64,000 nucleotides of DNA from Bacillus sp. OV166. GTDB lineage: Bacteria; Bacillota; Bacilli; Bacillales; Cytobacillaceae. Position 1 is the stretch's first letter, and each line of letters starts with the position of its first letter. The stretch spans positions 3,109,001 to 3,173,000 of the forward strand of contig NZ_FXWM01000001.1 in the NCBI RefSeq assembly GCF_900177675.1. The letters are read 5' to 3'. Below, one piece after another: positions 33,766 to 42,894 of the stretch. The translations under genes and the position numbers were made by a program. The notes under the pieces are model-generated. The model ran no database searches and was not told the origin of the DNA. It saw only the letters and a program-made list of their open reading frames with translations.

Positions 33766-34269
33766 ATGTTTCAAACACTAGATGGTTTCTTTAAATTATG
33801 GAATATTGAAGTAGACGCTACTCAGAAAATTCTTAATCAACTTACAGATGAATCCTTACCCCAAGAAGTAACACCTCAAAATTGGACATTAGGAAGAATA
33901 GCTTGGCATACTGTAACAGCAATTGGAGTTGTAGCATCACGAACAGACCTTTCCTTTGACTCGCCTAATCAAGATTATCCTGTCCCAACCTCAGCAAAGT
34001 TCATCTCTGACAGCTATCAACAAGCAAGTAGTGCATTGTCTCAAGCTATAAAAAATCAATGGACTGACAAAAGCCTTAGAGAAGAACAAGAAATTTTTGG
34101 GCAGAAAATGTGCAAGGGAGACATTTTATTATTATTAATTCAACATCAAATTCATCATCGAGGACAAATGACAATTCTTATGCGTCAAGCAGGTTTATCC
34201 GTTCCTGGTCTGTATGGTCCATCGAAAGAGGAATGGGCTATGATAGGTATGGATGCTCCTAAAATGTAA
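33766..34269 (+). CDS. DinB family protein
   Basis: The protein has 167 residues from ATG 33766 (GAGGAGG six bases upstream; ATG 33760 and GTG 33751 are alternatives too close to that site). Histidines in GRIAWHTVTA (about 48) and in LLIQHQIHHRGQMTILMRQA (about 127-131) are the expected metal ligands of the DinB four-helix bundle. The C-terminal GPSKEEWAMIGM is typical of this branch. Its enzymatic activity is not known. Confidence 0.85.
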   Translation: MFQTLDGFFKLWNIEVDATQKILNQLTDESLPQEVTPQNWTLGRIAWHTVTAIGVVASRTDLSFDSPNQDYPVPTSAKFISDSYQQASSALSQAIKNQWTDKSLREEQEIFGQKMCKGDILLLLIQHQIHHRGQMTILMRQAGLSVPGLYGPSKEEWAMIGMDAPKM

Positions 34270-34363
34270 TGGCAATTATTGAGCGTTGAGTAATATGAAC
34301 AAGCGGTACAAACGAGGTTTTATTTGAAAAAAAGGTATCGTAATTTAACGGTGCTTTTATATG

Positions 34364-34450
34364 AGTTTGTGAAAAAGTGTACTTAAGCTAACGGGTGCTT
34401 ATGTTAAAGATGGGATTGCTGTGGCGAACTCATCTTTTTATTTTTTAACT
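34364..34450 (+). repeat. Array element, long lead-in, module C eroded (copy 31)
   Basis: TTTGTGAAAAAGTGTACTTA, GCTAACGGGTGC, ATGGGATTGCTGTGGCGAAC plus T-run, then only TTAACTAAAAG. Confidence 0.75.
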
Positions 34451-34508
34451 AAAAGGGATAGAATACAAAACAAGGAGAATAAGTTTTCTTTCTAAGGAGC
34501 TCGGTAGT

Positions 34509-35447
34509 ATGCTTCAAATGAACCTAATTAAAAAATTTAAAACCTCTTATCAATTAAAACTTTCAAATAACCAATGTTTTTTATCCCATACAATGGGTAG
34601 TAAAACGATTGTTTTTGATTCAAGGTCTTGGGAAAAAATTGCGGAGCTCAGTAAACCTAAAAATCCTGGCTATATTCAGTTCTCACAAAATGATGATTAT
34701 TTATATATAAAAAGCACAATTGGCACAATATGTGTGTATGAAACTGATGGATTTCAGTTAATCAAGACCATTAAATCTAATAAAAAATTTCAATTTGTTG
34801 AAGCGGACTTTGCTTTAACTAATATTCCTTTCCTTATCCTTGATACACTTAAAACCAAAGAAGGACGCCAGCTCGCATTAATCAACATTGATAAAGGAGA
34901 ATACACGTTACTAACCGATATTGAAGACTCACTTACCCTAATCGATTATAAACATTTTATCCAAACTGAAAGTTCCTTTTTATTTACATTGAGTTATGTA
35001 AATAACGAGGATTACAGAGTTCATAAAATATTAAAAGTGAAAGAACCAATAAACAAAGGTTCAATAGAAGTGATTGAAAACTCAGAAATTTGGTATTGGG
35101 AATCCATCCTATATAGCTCAATTCATAACGTTTATATTGTCGTTCATAATTATGACGTAGTTATACTTGATGGACAATTTAAAAAAATTTATAAAAAAGT
35201 TAACTTATCAGATAAGGATTACCCTGGCTACTTTGGTTATTTTCAACACATTCATCTGTCAAATGATGGTCAGTTAATTATCATTACTTATAGCGAAACT
35301 GTATTAATCCTACGATACGATGACTTAGCAACCATTGTAGTTGAAAAAATCCAATATGCTTGTTTTGGAGAATTCAGCAACGATGACCGATTTATACTTA
35401 TAGGAACTTGGGAGAATGGTTACATACTTGAAAACACTTTGCATTAG
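34509..35447 (+). CDS. Beta-propeller-like hypothetical protein
   Basis: The 312-residue protein lacks a signal peptide and has repeated beta-rich units (IQFSQNDDYLYIKSTIGTIC, IHLSNDGQLIIITYSETVLIL, GEFSNDDRFILIGTWENGYIL) that resemble WD40-like blades. AAGGAG lies nine bases before ATG 34509. No family name can be given with confidence. It shares its general plan, but no clear sequence identity, with the protein at 1655-2518. Confidence 0.7.
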   Translation: MLQMNLIKKFKTSYQLKLSNNQCFLSHTMGSKTIVFDSRSWEKIAELSKPKNPGYIQFSQNDDYLYIKSTIGTICVYETDGFQLIKTIKSNKKFQFVEADFALTNIPFLILDTLKTKEGRQLALINIDKGEYTLLTDIEDSLTLIDYKHFIQTESSFLFTLSYVNNEDYRVHKILKVKEPINKGSIEVIENSEIWYWESILYSSIHNVYIVVHNYDVVILDGQFKKIYKKVNLSDKDYPGYFGYFQHIHLSNDGQLIIITYSETVLILRYDDLATIVVEKIQYACFGEFSNDDRFILIGTWENGYILENTLH

Positions 35448-35575
35448 AATCTAAGGACAGGGGTTGCTTTTCCAAGAAGAACGTTAATTGCATAAATTTC
35501 TTTGGGAAGTGACTCTATTTATGGAGGTTAACATTGACGATCCCTCAATATTAGATAACGGTCACCGTTTGGAAG
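35448..35575. other. Interval without a supported gene
   Basis: The stretch contains GGTTGCTTTTCCAAGAAG and GTCACCGTTTGGAAG, with no credible frame. It is followed by array copy 32. Confidence 0.35.
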
Positions 35576-35669
35576 ATTGTGAAATTTTATACTTAAACTG
35601 TAGGGTGCGATTCTTCAATAACGAAGTATCGTTTTTTCTTATTCAGCTAACGGGGCAGGATAGTTGAAC
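35576..35669 (+). repeat. Array element, full, long lead-in (copy 32)
   Basis: ATTGTGAAATTTTATACTTA, CTGTAGGGTGCGATTCTTC, CGAAGTATCG plus T-run, and CTAACGGGGCAGGATAG. Confidence 0.85.
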
Positions 35670-35790
35670 ATTAGTCTCAGCTTTTAAAATTAAATTCCTA
35701 TTATTTTGTTGTCCTAAATAAGTAAAATCGTCCGTAAATATACTGTGGATATGTTAAGACTTTAATTAGGATAGGAGTGAATAGGCAATT

Positions 35791-36987
35791 ATGAAACAAA
35801 CAATGCGCGTCCTTATTTCTGGTGCAAGCATTGCCGGTCCGGCACTCGCTTACTGGCTTCATCGTCATGGATTCGACGTGACTGTAATAGAACGTGCTCC
35901 AGCATTGCGCGCGGGTGGTTACGGGGTTGATATCCGTGGTGCAGCCATTTCCGTGCTTAAGGGGATGGGTATACTCGATCAAGTTCGTGCAGCTGACACG
36001 AACATGACTGGTGTTTACTTTGTGAACAGCAAGTGGAAGATCCAAGGTCAAATAAGCGAAGCAAGTATGGGGAACCAGCAGGGTCTGGACATCGAAGTCA
36101 TGCGAGACGATCTAAGTAACATTTTGTACGATTTAACCATGGATACTGTTGATTACATTTGGGGCGATTCGATTACCTCTATAAATGAGACTGAAGCTAG
36201 TGCAGAAGTTCAATTTATTCATGGCAAGCCACAGACATTTGACCTTGTCATCGGTGCAGACGGGCTTCATTCTAATGTACGCACCTTAACTTTTGGAGAT
36301 GAAGCACAGTTTAAACGGACGCTTGGCTGTTATATCTCGATTTTCACTCTCGAGAATTACCTCAACCTCGACCACCGCCAACTGTTATATACGATACCAG
36401 GCAAAACTGTAGGTATGTATAGCGCTCGTGACAATACCGAAGCAAGGGGTATGTTCTTGTTCCAATCAGAGGCATTGAAGCACGACCGCAATGATACAGA
36501 ATCTCAAAAGAAACTAGTAGAAAATGCCTTCTTAGGCGATTCAGGTTGGGAAACCTCGCATCTACTCAAAACCATGAAAGATGCTACAGACTTTTATTTT
36601 GACGAGGTTTGCCAGATTCACATGCCGACATGGTCAAAAGGGCGGATTACGTTGGTAGGCGATGCGGCGTATGGTCCATCTCCTCTATCAGGTCAAGGAT
36701 CTAGCCTGGCGCTTGTCGGGGCTTATGTATTAGCTGGTGAACTTAAAGCTGTAGATGGCGATTTCGCCCGTGCATTTGTTGCCTACGAACAAAAAATGAG
36801 AAAGTTTGTTGAGAAAAATCAAAAAATAGGACGAATAGCTGCCGGGAGTATGATTGAAAAATCAAACTTCAAAATCTTTCTACGCAATTTAATGTTGCAC
36901 ATACCCCCGATTATGCTCGTACAATTTAAGATGATTTCAAAAATGATAGCCAAAGCTGCTAACGGGATCGAGCTGAAAGATTATTGA
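35791..36987 (+). CDS. FAD-dependent monooxygenase (PHBH/UbiH family)
   Basis: The 398-residue protein has the N-terminal FAD motif VLISGASIAGPALAYWLHR (GxGxxG variant), the DG motif DLVIGADGLHSNVR (about 148-161) and the GD motif TLVGDAAYGPSPLSGQGSS (about 288-306). This set defines class A flavin monooxygenases. The family hydroxylates aromatic or polyketide-like substrates and includes TetX-like enzymes. Start ATG 35791 follows AGGAGTG. The gene is slightly richer in GC than its neighbours. The substrate is unknown. Confidence 0.9.
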   Translation: MKQTMRVLISGASIAGPALAYWLHRHGFDVTVIERAPALRAGGYGVDIRGAAISVLKGMGILDQVRAADTNMTGVYFVNSKWKIQGQISEASMGNQQGLDIEVMRDDLSNILYDLTMDTVDYIWGDSITSINETEASAEVQFIHGKPQTFDLVIGADGLHSNVRTLTFGDEAQFKRTLGCYISIFTLENYLNLDHRQLLYTIPGKTVGMYSARDNTEARGMFLFQSEALKHDRNDTESQKKLVENAFLGDSGWETSHLLKTMKDATDFYFDEVCQIHMPTWSKGRITLVGDAAYGPSPLSGQGSSLALVGAYVLAGELKAVDGDFARAFVAYEQKMRKFVEKNQKIGRIAAGSMIEKSNFKIFLRNLMLHIPPIMLVQFKMISKMIAKAANGIELKDY

Positions 36988-37176
36988 TTTGGATTTATTG
37001 GTTGGAGGGTTACTACCAACAAGTGACACGATCAAAAAGGCTGTCTATTTTCAGTAACCATATAAAATCCGAACAATTTTCTGTTTAGCCAGCTAAGCGC
37101 AAACATGCCCTTAAGCCCTTTAAAAATATTTTTAGTCTTCCGCAAGCCGGAGCGATTCTTTAGCAAGGATCGCTTT
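36988..37176. other. Interval without a supported gene
   Basis: It contains AGCGATTCTTTAGCAAGGAT followed by CGCTTTCTTT, which may be a worn module B. No coding frame is supported. Confidence 0.4.
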
Positions 37177-37250
37177 CTTTATTAAGTTAAACAATAAGCG
37201 GCAGCGGCTGCTCTTTTTCTTTATTAATCTAACGTGGCAGTTTATTGTAG
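37177..37250 (+). repeat. Array element, diverged (copy 33)
   Basis: TTTATTAAGTTAAACAATAA, GCGGCAGCGGCTGC plus T-run, and CTAACGTGGCAGTTTATTG. Confidence 0.7.
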
Positions 37251-37361
37251 AGCAGTTGCTGATTAATTGGTAAAAAATCTATTGAGCAATTAATAGTTTG
37301 AACCTTATAAATTAATGAGGTATATTTATTACAAAATTTTCAGGTAATGGGAGTGATCTAT

Positions 37362-37664
37362 ATGCTGAGATGTGCCTGGTGTATGAAAAAAATTAGTAAT
37401 AACAAGCCAGTATTTGGGTTAAGTGTTAAGTTTGTAGAAGGTGTAGATTACACCGAAAGTGAAGGGAAAATAATACAAATAGGTCTCCGTACACGAAACA
37501 CTAGTGTTCCTTTGATTGTAACAGCGAGAGAATCAGAAGCCAAAAAACAAGGAACTGATGGTATACTTGCTTTATGTAGTGAGAAATGCGGAAAGAAAAT
37601 GAAGGACACCTTAACTAAGGAAATAGCAATTTTTAAAGAATTTAAAGATATTGCTCTTCAATAA
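37362..37664 (+). CDS. Small zinc-finger-like protein (100 aa)
   Basis: ATG 37362 follows GGGAGTG; an upstream ATG at 37347 would overlap that site. The N-terminal RCAWCMKKI (CxxC) and C-terminal ALCSEKCGKKM (CxxxC) would form one zinc site. Between them is a beta-rich segment. The function is unknown; similar small Cys4 proteins are frequent in Bacillus. Confidence 0.65.
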   Translation: MLRCAWCMKKISNNKPVFGLSVKFVEGVDYTESEGKIIQIGLRTRNTSVPLIVTARESEAKKQGTDGILALCSEKCGKKMKDTLTKEIAIFKEFKDIALQ

Positions 37665-37742
37665 TATTGAGAAGTTTAAACATAATTATTTCTGTTTAGA
37701 TTGTGCGTTTCTATTAATATAGGCGCTTTTTTATTAAGAGGG

Positions 37743-37820
37743 CTGGTTGAACAATACGATACTTTTCAAAGAGGTATCGTTTTTCTTATTATGCTAACGA
37801 AGCAGGTTAGTTGAAGAAGA
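37743..37820 (+). repeat. Array element, full, diverged 5' part (copy 34)
   Basis: GGTTGAACAATACGATAC, AGAGGTATCG plus T-run, and CTAACGAAGCAGGTTAGTTG. Confidence 0.75.
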
Positions 37821-38110
37821 ATTTTTTTTATGTATAATTAGTACCAGGTATTAATACCAAGCTATAAGATTGATTTAATTCATAAAATGAGGTGGTTAAT
37901 CTATTTTCAAATCCAAAGCACGTATTACTGTGATAGATTCGCATGTTCCAGAAAGAATCGTTTGCTGTTCTTCTGATTTCAATCACTAAAGGCGGATAAC
38001 AATATAGGCGTGTTTTGGGGAATACATTATTTTCAAATGTAATCGAACTTTTTAGAAGTCTTTTGAAATAATCGTTTTAATAGTGTGAAGAATAAAGAGG
38101 AGTGTTGATT
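37821..38110. other. Leader region of fabF, possible small frame
   Basis: TACCAGGTATTAATACCAAG (37851-37870) holds a short dyad, possibly an operator. GAGGTGG near 37889 precedes a frame encoding about 29 residues (KARITVIDSHVPERIVCC...), but only a non-standard start is available, so it is not called. A fatty-acid repressor (FapR-like) site was looked for but not convincingly seen. Confidence 0.35.
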
Positions 38111-39367
38111 ATGCCACGTAGAGTTGTAGTGACTGGATATGGAGTAGTTTCACCGTTAGGAAATAACGTAGAAGAGTTTTGGAATAATATTAAAGAAGGT
38201 AAATCAGGGATCAAAAAAATTCAATCTGAGGACTTCAAAGATATAAGCACTCAAATTGGTGGTTATATTACCGACTTTAATGCAGAACAATATCTTGATG
38301 TTAAAGAATTAGGGAAATATGATTTGTTTGTGCAATATGGTTATGCTGCTGCTAAACAAGCTTTAGACCAAGCAAATCTTGATGTGGATAATATAAATAA
38401 GGAGCGATTAGGGGTATATATTGGCTCAGGTATTGGAGGAATTAATACAATATTAGATAATCATAAATTCTTAATTGAAAGAGGACCAAGAAGAGTTTCT
38501 CCATTTATGGTTCCTATGATGATTAGTAATATGGCTTCAGGTATTATTTCCATAAAAACTGGATTTAAGGGACCTAGCTATTCTCCTGTTTCTGCTTGTG
38601 CAACAGGGAATCAAGCGATTGGGGAGGCATTTTTAAATATTCGGCATGGTTACTCTGATGGCATATTAGCTGGAGGGGCTGAAGCTTCTATTAATCCATT
38701 AGCTTTTGCTGGATTTTCAAGAATGAGAGCAATGTCCACTTTTAATGATATTCCAGAAAAGGCAAGCCGTCCATTTGACAGAGGGCGTGATGGCTTTGTT
38801 ATGTCAGAAGGAGCAGGTGTTTTATTCCTTGAAGAGTATGAACACGCTAAAGTAAGAGGAGCGAAAATTTTAGGAGAAATTGTAGGATATGGTTCCACAA
38901 CGGATGCCTATCATATTACTTCCCCTGATTATAACGGTGCAGCAAATGCTATGAAATTAGCTTTAGAAATGGGGGTAATAAACCTTACTGATGTAAATTA
39001 TATAAATGCCCATGGAACTAGTACCCCTGAAGGAGATAAATCAGAAACTAAAGCAATTAAAAGTGTTTTTGGAATTCATGCTTATAATTTAAAGGTGAGT
39101 TCTACCAAATCAATGACTGGACACCTTTTTGGAGCTGCAGGGGGAATTGAGGCCATTATAGCCCTCAAAAGTATCATGGAAGATATAGCTCCTCCCACTA
39201 TCAATTACGAAATACCAGATGAAAATTGTGATTTAGATTATGTTCCAAACCATGCAGTTAAGACAAAAATAAACTATGCTATTTCTAATGGTTTTGGTTT
39301 TGGAGGACATAATGCAGTCTTGGCATTTAAGAAGTTTTCGATAGATAAGACTAAAGAAAAGGATTAA
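38111..39367 (+). CDS. fabF: 3-oxoacyl-[ACP] synthase II (FabF/KAS II)
   Basis: The 418-residue thiolase-fold condensing enzyme extends acyl-ACP with malonyl-ACP. It contains all catalytic residues: Cys in SACATGNQAIG (about 163), His in INAHGTSTPEGD (about 303), Lys and His in SSTKSMTGHLFGAAGG (about 335-340). GAGGAG lies before ATG 38111. It stands alone between array copies 34 and 35, away from any fab operon. It is therefore probably an extra copy acting in a secondary lipid or product pathway. Confidence 0.92.
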   Translation: MPRRVVVTGYGVVSPLGNNVEEFWNNIKEGKSGIKKIQSEDFKDISTQIGGYITDFNAEQYLDVKELGKYDLFVQYGYAAAKQALDQANLDVDNINKERLGVYIGSGIGGINTILDNHKFLIERGPRRVSPFMVPMMISNMASGIISIKTGFKGPSYSPVSACATGNQAIGEAFLNIRHGYSDGILAGGAEASINPLAFAGFSRMRAMSTFNDIPEKASRPFDRGRDGFVMSEGAGVLFLEEYEHAKVRGAKILGEIVGYGSTTDAYHITSPDYNGAANAMKLALEMGVINLTDVNYINAHGTSTPEGDKSETKAIKSVFGIHAYNLKVSSTKSMTGHLFGAAGGIEAIIALKSIMEDIAPPTINYEIPDENCDLDYVPNHAVKTKINYAISNGFGFGGHNAVLAFKKFSIDKTKEKD

Positions 39368-39426
39368 TCGGTAAGTCATAAGTCATATATTATCTTATCG
39401 ATTAAATGCTAATTAATTAGATGTTT

Positions 39427-39513
39427 CTACAACTAACGGGTGCAAGAGTTGAATATCTGGCTGCCATTTTCGGCGGTCTTTTTCTTATAGTGCTTACGGG
39501 GCAGGTTGAACAA
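39427..39513 (+). repeat. Array element, full (copy 35)
   Basis: CTACAACTAACGGGTGC, GGCTGCCATTTTCGGCGGTC plus T-run, and GTGCTTACGGGGCAGGTTG. Confidence 0.8.
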
Positions 39514-39591
39514 GTGAGGTGAAATACAGCTCTTTTTTATGTTTATTAGAAGGAAATCATACAAAAAAAGAAATGGGGTTTCTATACAATA

Positions 39592-39732
39592 GTTGTATTT
39601 GTTTATCCGTACTTTATTGTCACTCATTAAAAATTCAACTGTCGCATCCATATCCTCGATAATTCTCTTTTTCATAGTAACGTAATGTATGCTAACTCCC
39701 ACTAGTTTTGCCACTTCGCCAATTGTATACAT
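39592..39732 (-). pseudogene. MerR-family regulator with internal deletion
   Basis: ATG 39732 starts MYTIGEVAKLVGVSIH, the first helix-turn-helix residues of MerR proteins. The text then jumps to KKRIIEDMDATVEFLMSDNK, which resembles the C-terminal dimerisation helix. About 60-80 residues between them are missing. The regulator cannot be functional. It is divergent from the SDR gene at 39875, whose promoter still carries a MerR-type operator. Confidence 0.7.
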
Positions 39733-39780
39733 ACTAACCTCCGTTTTTAACCAATGCTTATCAAGTGTAAAAAAATAGGT

Positions 39781-39811
39781 TTGACTTAGAGTTTACTCTA
39801 ACCACTATAAT
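39781..39811 (+). promoter_or_regulatory. MerR-type promoter/operator of the SDR gene
   Basis: TTGACT (39781-39786) and TATAAT (39806-39811) are separated by 19 bases. TTAGAGTTTACTCTAA is a dyad inside the spacer. The long spacer with a central dyad is the hallmark of MerR-activated promoters. Confidence 0.85.
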
Positions 39812-39874
39812 AAATCCGTAGCAGTTAAAAAATCAATTTTTGTTAGTAAAAACAAAATATTAGGAGGAAATGAA

Positions 39875-40642
39875 ATGAAAAAATATACAGTTATTACAGG
39901 TGCAAGTTCTGGTATTGGTTATGAAACAGCTCTTGCTTTTGCTGCTCGTGGAAAAAATTTAGTGATTGTGGCACGTAGAACTGAGGAGCTTGAAAAACTA
40001 AAATCAGAAATCGTAAAAGTAAATGCAGAACTAGATGTCGTTATAAAAACAGTTGATTTATCTAATACGAAAAATGCTTATACATTATATGAAAATCTAA
40101 AGGAATACGAAATTGAAACATGGATTAATAATGCAGGATTTGGAAATTTCGCATCAGTTGGAGATCAAAACTTAACTAAAATTGAGACAATGCTTAATTT
40201 AAATATCGAGGCTTTAACTATTTTAACTTCTCTTTATGTGCGTGACTATTCAACAGTTGAAGGAACACAATTAATAAACGTTTCATCAGGTGGAGGTTAT
40301 ACGATTATTGGAAATGCAATCACATACTGTGCTTCTAAATTCTATGTAAGTGCGTTTACTGAAGGACTTGCACATGAATTAAAAGAAAAAGGTGCAAGCA
40401 TGAAAGCAAAAGTATTAGCTCCGGCTGCAACTGAAACTGAATTTGCGAAAGTATCGAATGATTTAGAAGAAAATGTTAAGCTTGAAGGACTTCTTCCTAA
40501 ATACCATACAGCTAAAGAAATGGCTGGATTTATGCTTGATCTCTACGATAGCGAAAAAGTAGTTGGAATTGTAGATGGTCTTACTTATGAATTTCAATTA
40601 AAAGATCCAATTTATCCTTATGCAGTAAGAATGAGAAGCTAA
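39875..40642 (+). CDS. Short-chain dehydrogenase/reductase
   Basis: The 255-residue protein has the NAD(P) motif ITGASSGIGYETA (TGxxxGxG), NNAGFGNFA (NNAG), the catalytic Ser in INVSSGGGY and the YxxxK pair in ITYCASKFYVSA. It belongs to the classical SDR family. ATG 39875 follows TTAGGAGG. Its MerR-type promoter suggests induction by a reactive aldehyde or oxidative signal, but the regulator next to it is deleted. The substrate is unknown. Confidence 0.9.
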   Translation: MKKYTVITGASSGIGYETALAFAARGKNLVIVARRTEELEKLKSEIVKVNAELDVVIKTVDLSNTKNAYTLYENLKEYEIETWINNAGFGNFASVGDQNLTKIETMLNLNIEALTILTSLYVRDYSTVEGTQLINVSSGGGYTIIGNAITYCASKFYVSAFTEGLAHELKEKGASMKAKVLAPAATETEFAKVSNDLEENVKLEGLLPKYHTAKEMAGFMLDLYDSEKVVGIVDGLTYEFQLKDPIYPYAVRMRS

Positions 40643-40723
40643 TAAGTTTGATTTTTGCACATTACCAAATTGTGGTTATTTTGCTTTTTATATTGACGAG
40701 TAAAAAGAATTTAAAAAGTAAAT

Positions 40724-40816
40724 CCTTATGTAACTAACGCATGCTTTAGTAATAGATCAGAGCTGTCATTTAGGTGGCTTTTCTTATTGGACTAACGGAG
40801 CAGGATAGTTGAATAA
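40724..40816 (+). repeat. Array element, full (copy 36)
   Basis: CTTATGTAACTAACGCATGC, AGAGCTGTCATTTAGGTGGC plus T-run, and CTAACGGAGCAGGATAG. Confidence 0.8.
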
Positions 40817-40923
40817 CATTTAAGGTGTAAAGGAATTAGAGAAATTGATGTAGAATTACATATTTTTTAAACGATTCATTTAGTTAGCCACAAAAACCAA
40901 GGAATTTATAGGGGGAATAGTAG

Positions 40924-41442
40924 ATGGATATGAAATACCCAATTGGCACTTTTCAATTTGATGATGAAATTTCTAGCAGTGTTACAAGTGTTTGGATAAA
41001 TGAGATTGAAGATTTACCCAGATTATTACGAGATGCTGTAGAAGACTTAGATAATGAACAGCTTGATACAGCTTATCGTTCTGGAGGGTGGACTGTTCGA
41101 CAAGTAATACATCACCTTGCAGATAGTCATATGAATGCCTACGTTCGTTTTAAATTGGCTCTTACGGAAGAAAATCCTGTAATTAAGCCATATGACGAAA
41201 CGAAATGGGCGGAACTATCTGATTATAAATTGCCAATTGATACTTCACTTTTACTTCTCGAAACATTACACAAACGCTGGACCAACCTTTTACGTAGTCT
41301 AACTCCTGCTGATATGGAAAAGACATTTATTCATCCAGATTCAGGTGAAGTTTCAGTAGGTAAAAATATAGGAATCTATGCTTGGCATGGTAGACATCAT
41401 CTTGCACATATTACTTCCTTGTGTAATCGTAAGGGTTGGTAA
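40924..41442 (+). CDS. YfiT/BstA-like DinB metal-dependent protein
   Basis: The 172-residue protein begins [15 protein letters not shown] and contains [20 protein letters not shown] (about 58-77) and [15 protein letters not shown] (about 155-169). These histidines bind metal in YfiT/BstA of Bacillus, a bacillithiol S-transferase of the DinB superfamily. GGGGGAA precedes ATG 40924. It probably joins bacillithiol to electrophiles, a detoxification role inferred from the family. Confidence 0.85.
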   Translation: MDMKYPIGTFQFDDEISSSVTSVWINEIEDLPRLLRDAVEDLDNEQLDTAYRSGGWTVRQVIHHLADSHMNAYVRFKLALTEENPVIKPYDETKWAELSDYKLPIDTSLLLLETLHKRWTNLLRSLTPADMEKTFIHPDSGEVSVGKNIGIYAWHGRHHLAHITSLCNRKGW

Positions 41443-41447
41443 AGGAT

Positions 41448-41554
41448 TTTGTGAACGATTACACTTAAAGTAACGGGTGCAAGAGTTAAACAAGGGTTGC
41501 GGCAGCGATCCTTTTTCTTATTGCGTTAAAGAAGCAGGATAATTGAATTGAATA
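41448..41554 (+). repeat. Array element, full, long lead-in (copy 37)
   Basis: TTTTGTGAACGATTACACTT, GTAACGGGTGCAAGAGTTAA, GGGTTGCGGCAGCGATCC plus T-run, and GTTAAAGAAGCAGGATAATTG. Confidence 0.85.
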
Positions 41555-41593
41555 AGATAAAGCCATTTAATTTTTTATTGAAAGGAATAAGTA

Positions 41594-41902
41594 ATGATCT
41601 CAAATTTTTTATTGGATTTACTTTTTGTGGTGATTATAATTTATGTTTTTGTCCGAGGGAAAAAATTAGAAAAGATTTTAGTCGTCTGTTCTATCGCATT
41701 TTTTATGGTTAATTTATTAGCAAATGGGTTCTATATTTCGAATATATCAGGATATTTGTATTCAATTGTTTCAAGTATTGCGATAACAATTATTTTTATA
41801 AATACAATTAAAAGGAAAGAGTATGTATGGAGCGTTGTATCCTTCTTATTATTACTGTTCTTTTTTATTAACCTCATAACAATATTATTTGTCTTGTTTT
41901 AA
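41594..41902 (+). CDS. Small integral membrane protein (102 aa)
   Basis: AAAGGAA lies before ATG 41594. Four hydrophobic segments are predicted (FLLDLLFVVIIIYVFV, VVCSIAFFMVNLLANGFYI, YSIVSSIAITIIFI, WSVVSFLLLLFFFINLITIL) with short basic loops. The function is unknown. It ends 29 bases before a partial array element. Confidence 0.65.
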   Translation: MISNFLLDLLFVVIIIYVFVRGKKLEKILVVCSIAFFMVNLLANGFYISNISGYLYSIVSSIAITIIFINTIKRKEYVWSVVSFLLLLFFFINLITILFVLF

Positions 41903-41929
41903 AAATTAAGTAGCAACATCAACCCATAT

Positions 41930-41962
41930 TTCTTATTGAACTATCGGGTACTGTTGTAAACA
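41930..41962 (+). repeat. Array element, 5' part only (copy 38)
   Basis: TTCTTATTGAACTATCGGGT, then ACTGTTGTAAACAA. Modules B and C are missing and the next gene follows at once. Confidence 0.7.
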
Positions 41963-41980
41963 AAGAGGAGATCTTAATTG

Positions 41981-42499
41981 ATGAGGTATTTTGATTACTT
42001 AACTTCTAATAAGAATGAATTCGTCACACAAATAGAACATCTATTTACAAAGTATAAAGTTCAACCAGTTGGAAACGGGTACATTGACTGTATAGTTATG
42101 AAAAATAATTTAGAAGAGTTTATTAAAGAATTAACAGCTTTAGGAATACTTATTTCTGATGTATCTTGGTGGTGTTATGTTAATCCAAATAATGAAACAA
42201 CAGAATGCCCACACGGAATGGGAGGTCCAAAATCGACATATTATGAAGGTTGGTTTAGTGAATTGCAAAATGACTTTTTTGAAGCAGATAGTGAAAAAGT
42301 AAATTCAATTTTAAATTCATATGAAAAATACTCGATAAACGCTTTAAACATACAAACAATAGATGGGATAAAAAATATGCTTAACAAACCCTTCAAATAT
42401 ACTCCAATCGATTACATACAACGCAATAAATGTGTAATGCCTGGATTATGGTTGCTTGTTCCTGAAGATTGGGAGCGTAATAAAATATACTTCAGATAA
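41981..42499 (+). CDS. Hypothetical protein with WWCY/CPHGMGGP motif
   Basis: GAGGAG is followed by TTG 41978 or ATG 41981; ATG is preferred. The 172-residue soluble protein has the unusual stretch SDVSWWCYVNPNNET, then CPHGMGGPKSTYYEGW, whose Cys, His and Gly residues could form a binding site. I recognise this type only as a conserved hypothetical protein of Bacillaceae. No enzymatic family is assigned. It may be a cytosolic immunity-like protein, which is a guess. Confidence 0.65.
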   Translation: MRYFDYLTSNKNEFVTQIEHLFTKYKVQPVGNGYIDCIVMKNNLEEFIKELTALGILISDVSWWCYVNPNNETTECPHGMGGPKSTYYEGWFSELQNDFFEADSEKVNSILNSYEKYSINALNIQTIDGIKNMLNKPFKYTPIDYIQRNKCVMPGLWLLVPEDWERNKIYFR

Positions 42500-42506
42500 A
42501 ACAGAT

Positions 42507-42598
42507 TTATTGAACCAAAGGGTGCAAGAGTTGAAGATCCAAGCTGCTATCGTAGGCGGCTTTTCCTATTGTGCTAACGGGTACGATTGTTTAATAAT
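42507..42598 (+). repeat. Array element, full, altered 3' end (copy 39)
   Basis: TTATTGAACCAAAGGGTGC, AAGCTGCTATCGTAGGCGGC plus T-run, then CTAACGGGTACGATTGTTTA instead of the usual module C. Confidence 0.75.
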
Positions 42599-42799
42599 TA
42601 AAGAAAAAGTTTTAGAAGGCTTTAAGCGATATTTCGGAGAAAATTCGGATTTTCATATTATGTTTAGAAATGCCTATTTAGGGATTGGAATAGGAAGGCT
42701 TATGAGGGAATCAAAGAATTGACGGAACTGTCCAAATTACCAGATTCAAAAACAGAAAAATTTTATGATTGTTTCACTCTTATTTCCTCACAAATTTAA
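42598..42799 (+). pseudogene. 5'-truncated, frameshifted gene fragment
   Basis: The frame KEKVLEGFKRYFGENSDFHI continues to GIGIGR, then shifts and reads AYEGIKELTELSKLPDSKTE to a stop at 42799. There is no start codon with a ribosome binding site. It seems to be the end of a gene of about 65 or more residues whose front was removed where copy 39 joined. The family is unknown. Confidence 0.6.
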
Positions 42800-42894
42800 T
42801 AACACGATTTATTATTTTCCAATAAAAAGCACCTGACAAATGTAATCGCTTCCATTAATATAAATAATAAGAAATAGGAGAGGGGATACAAACA

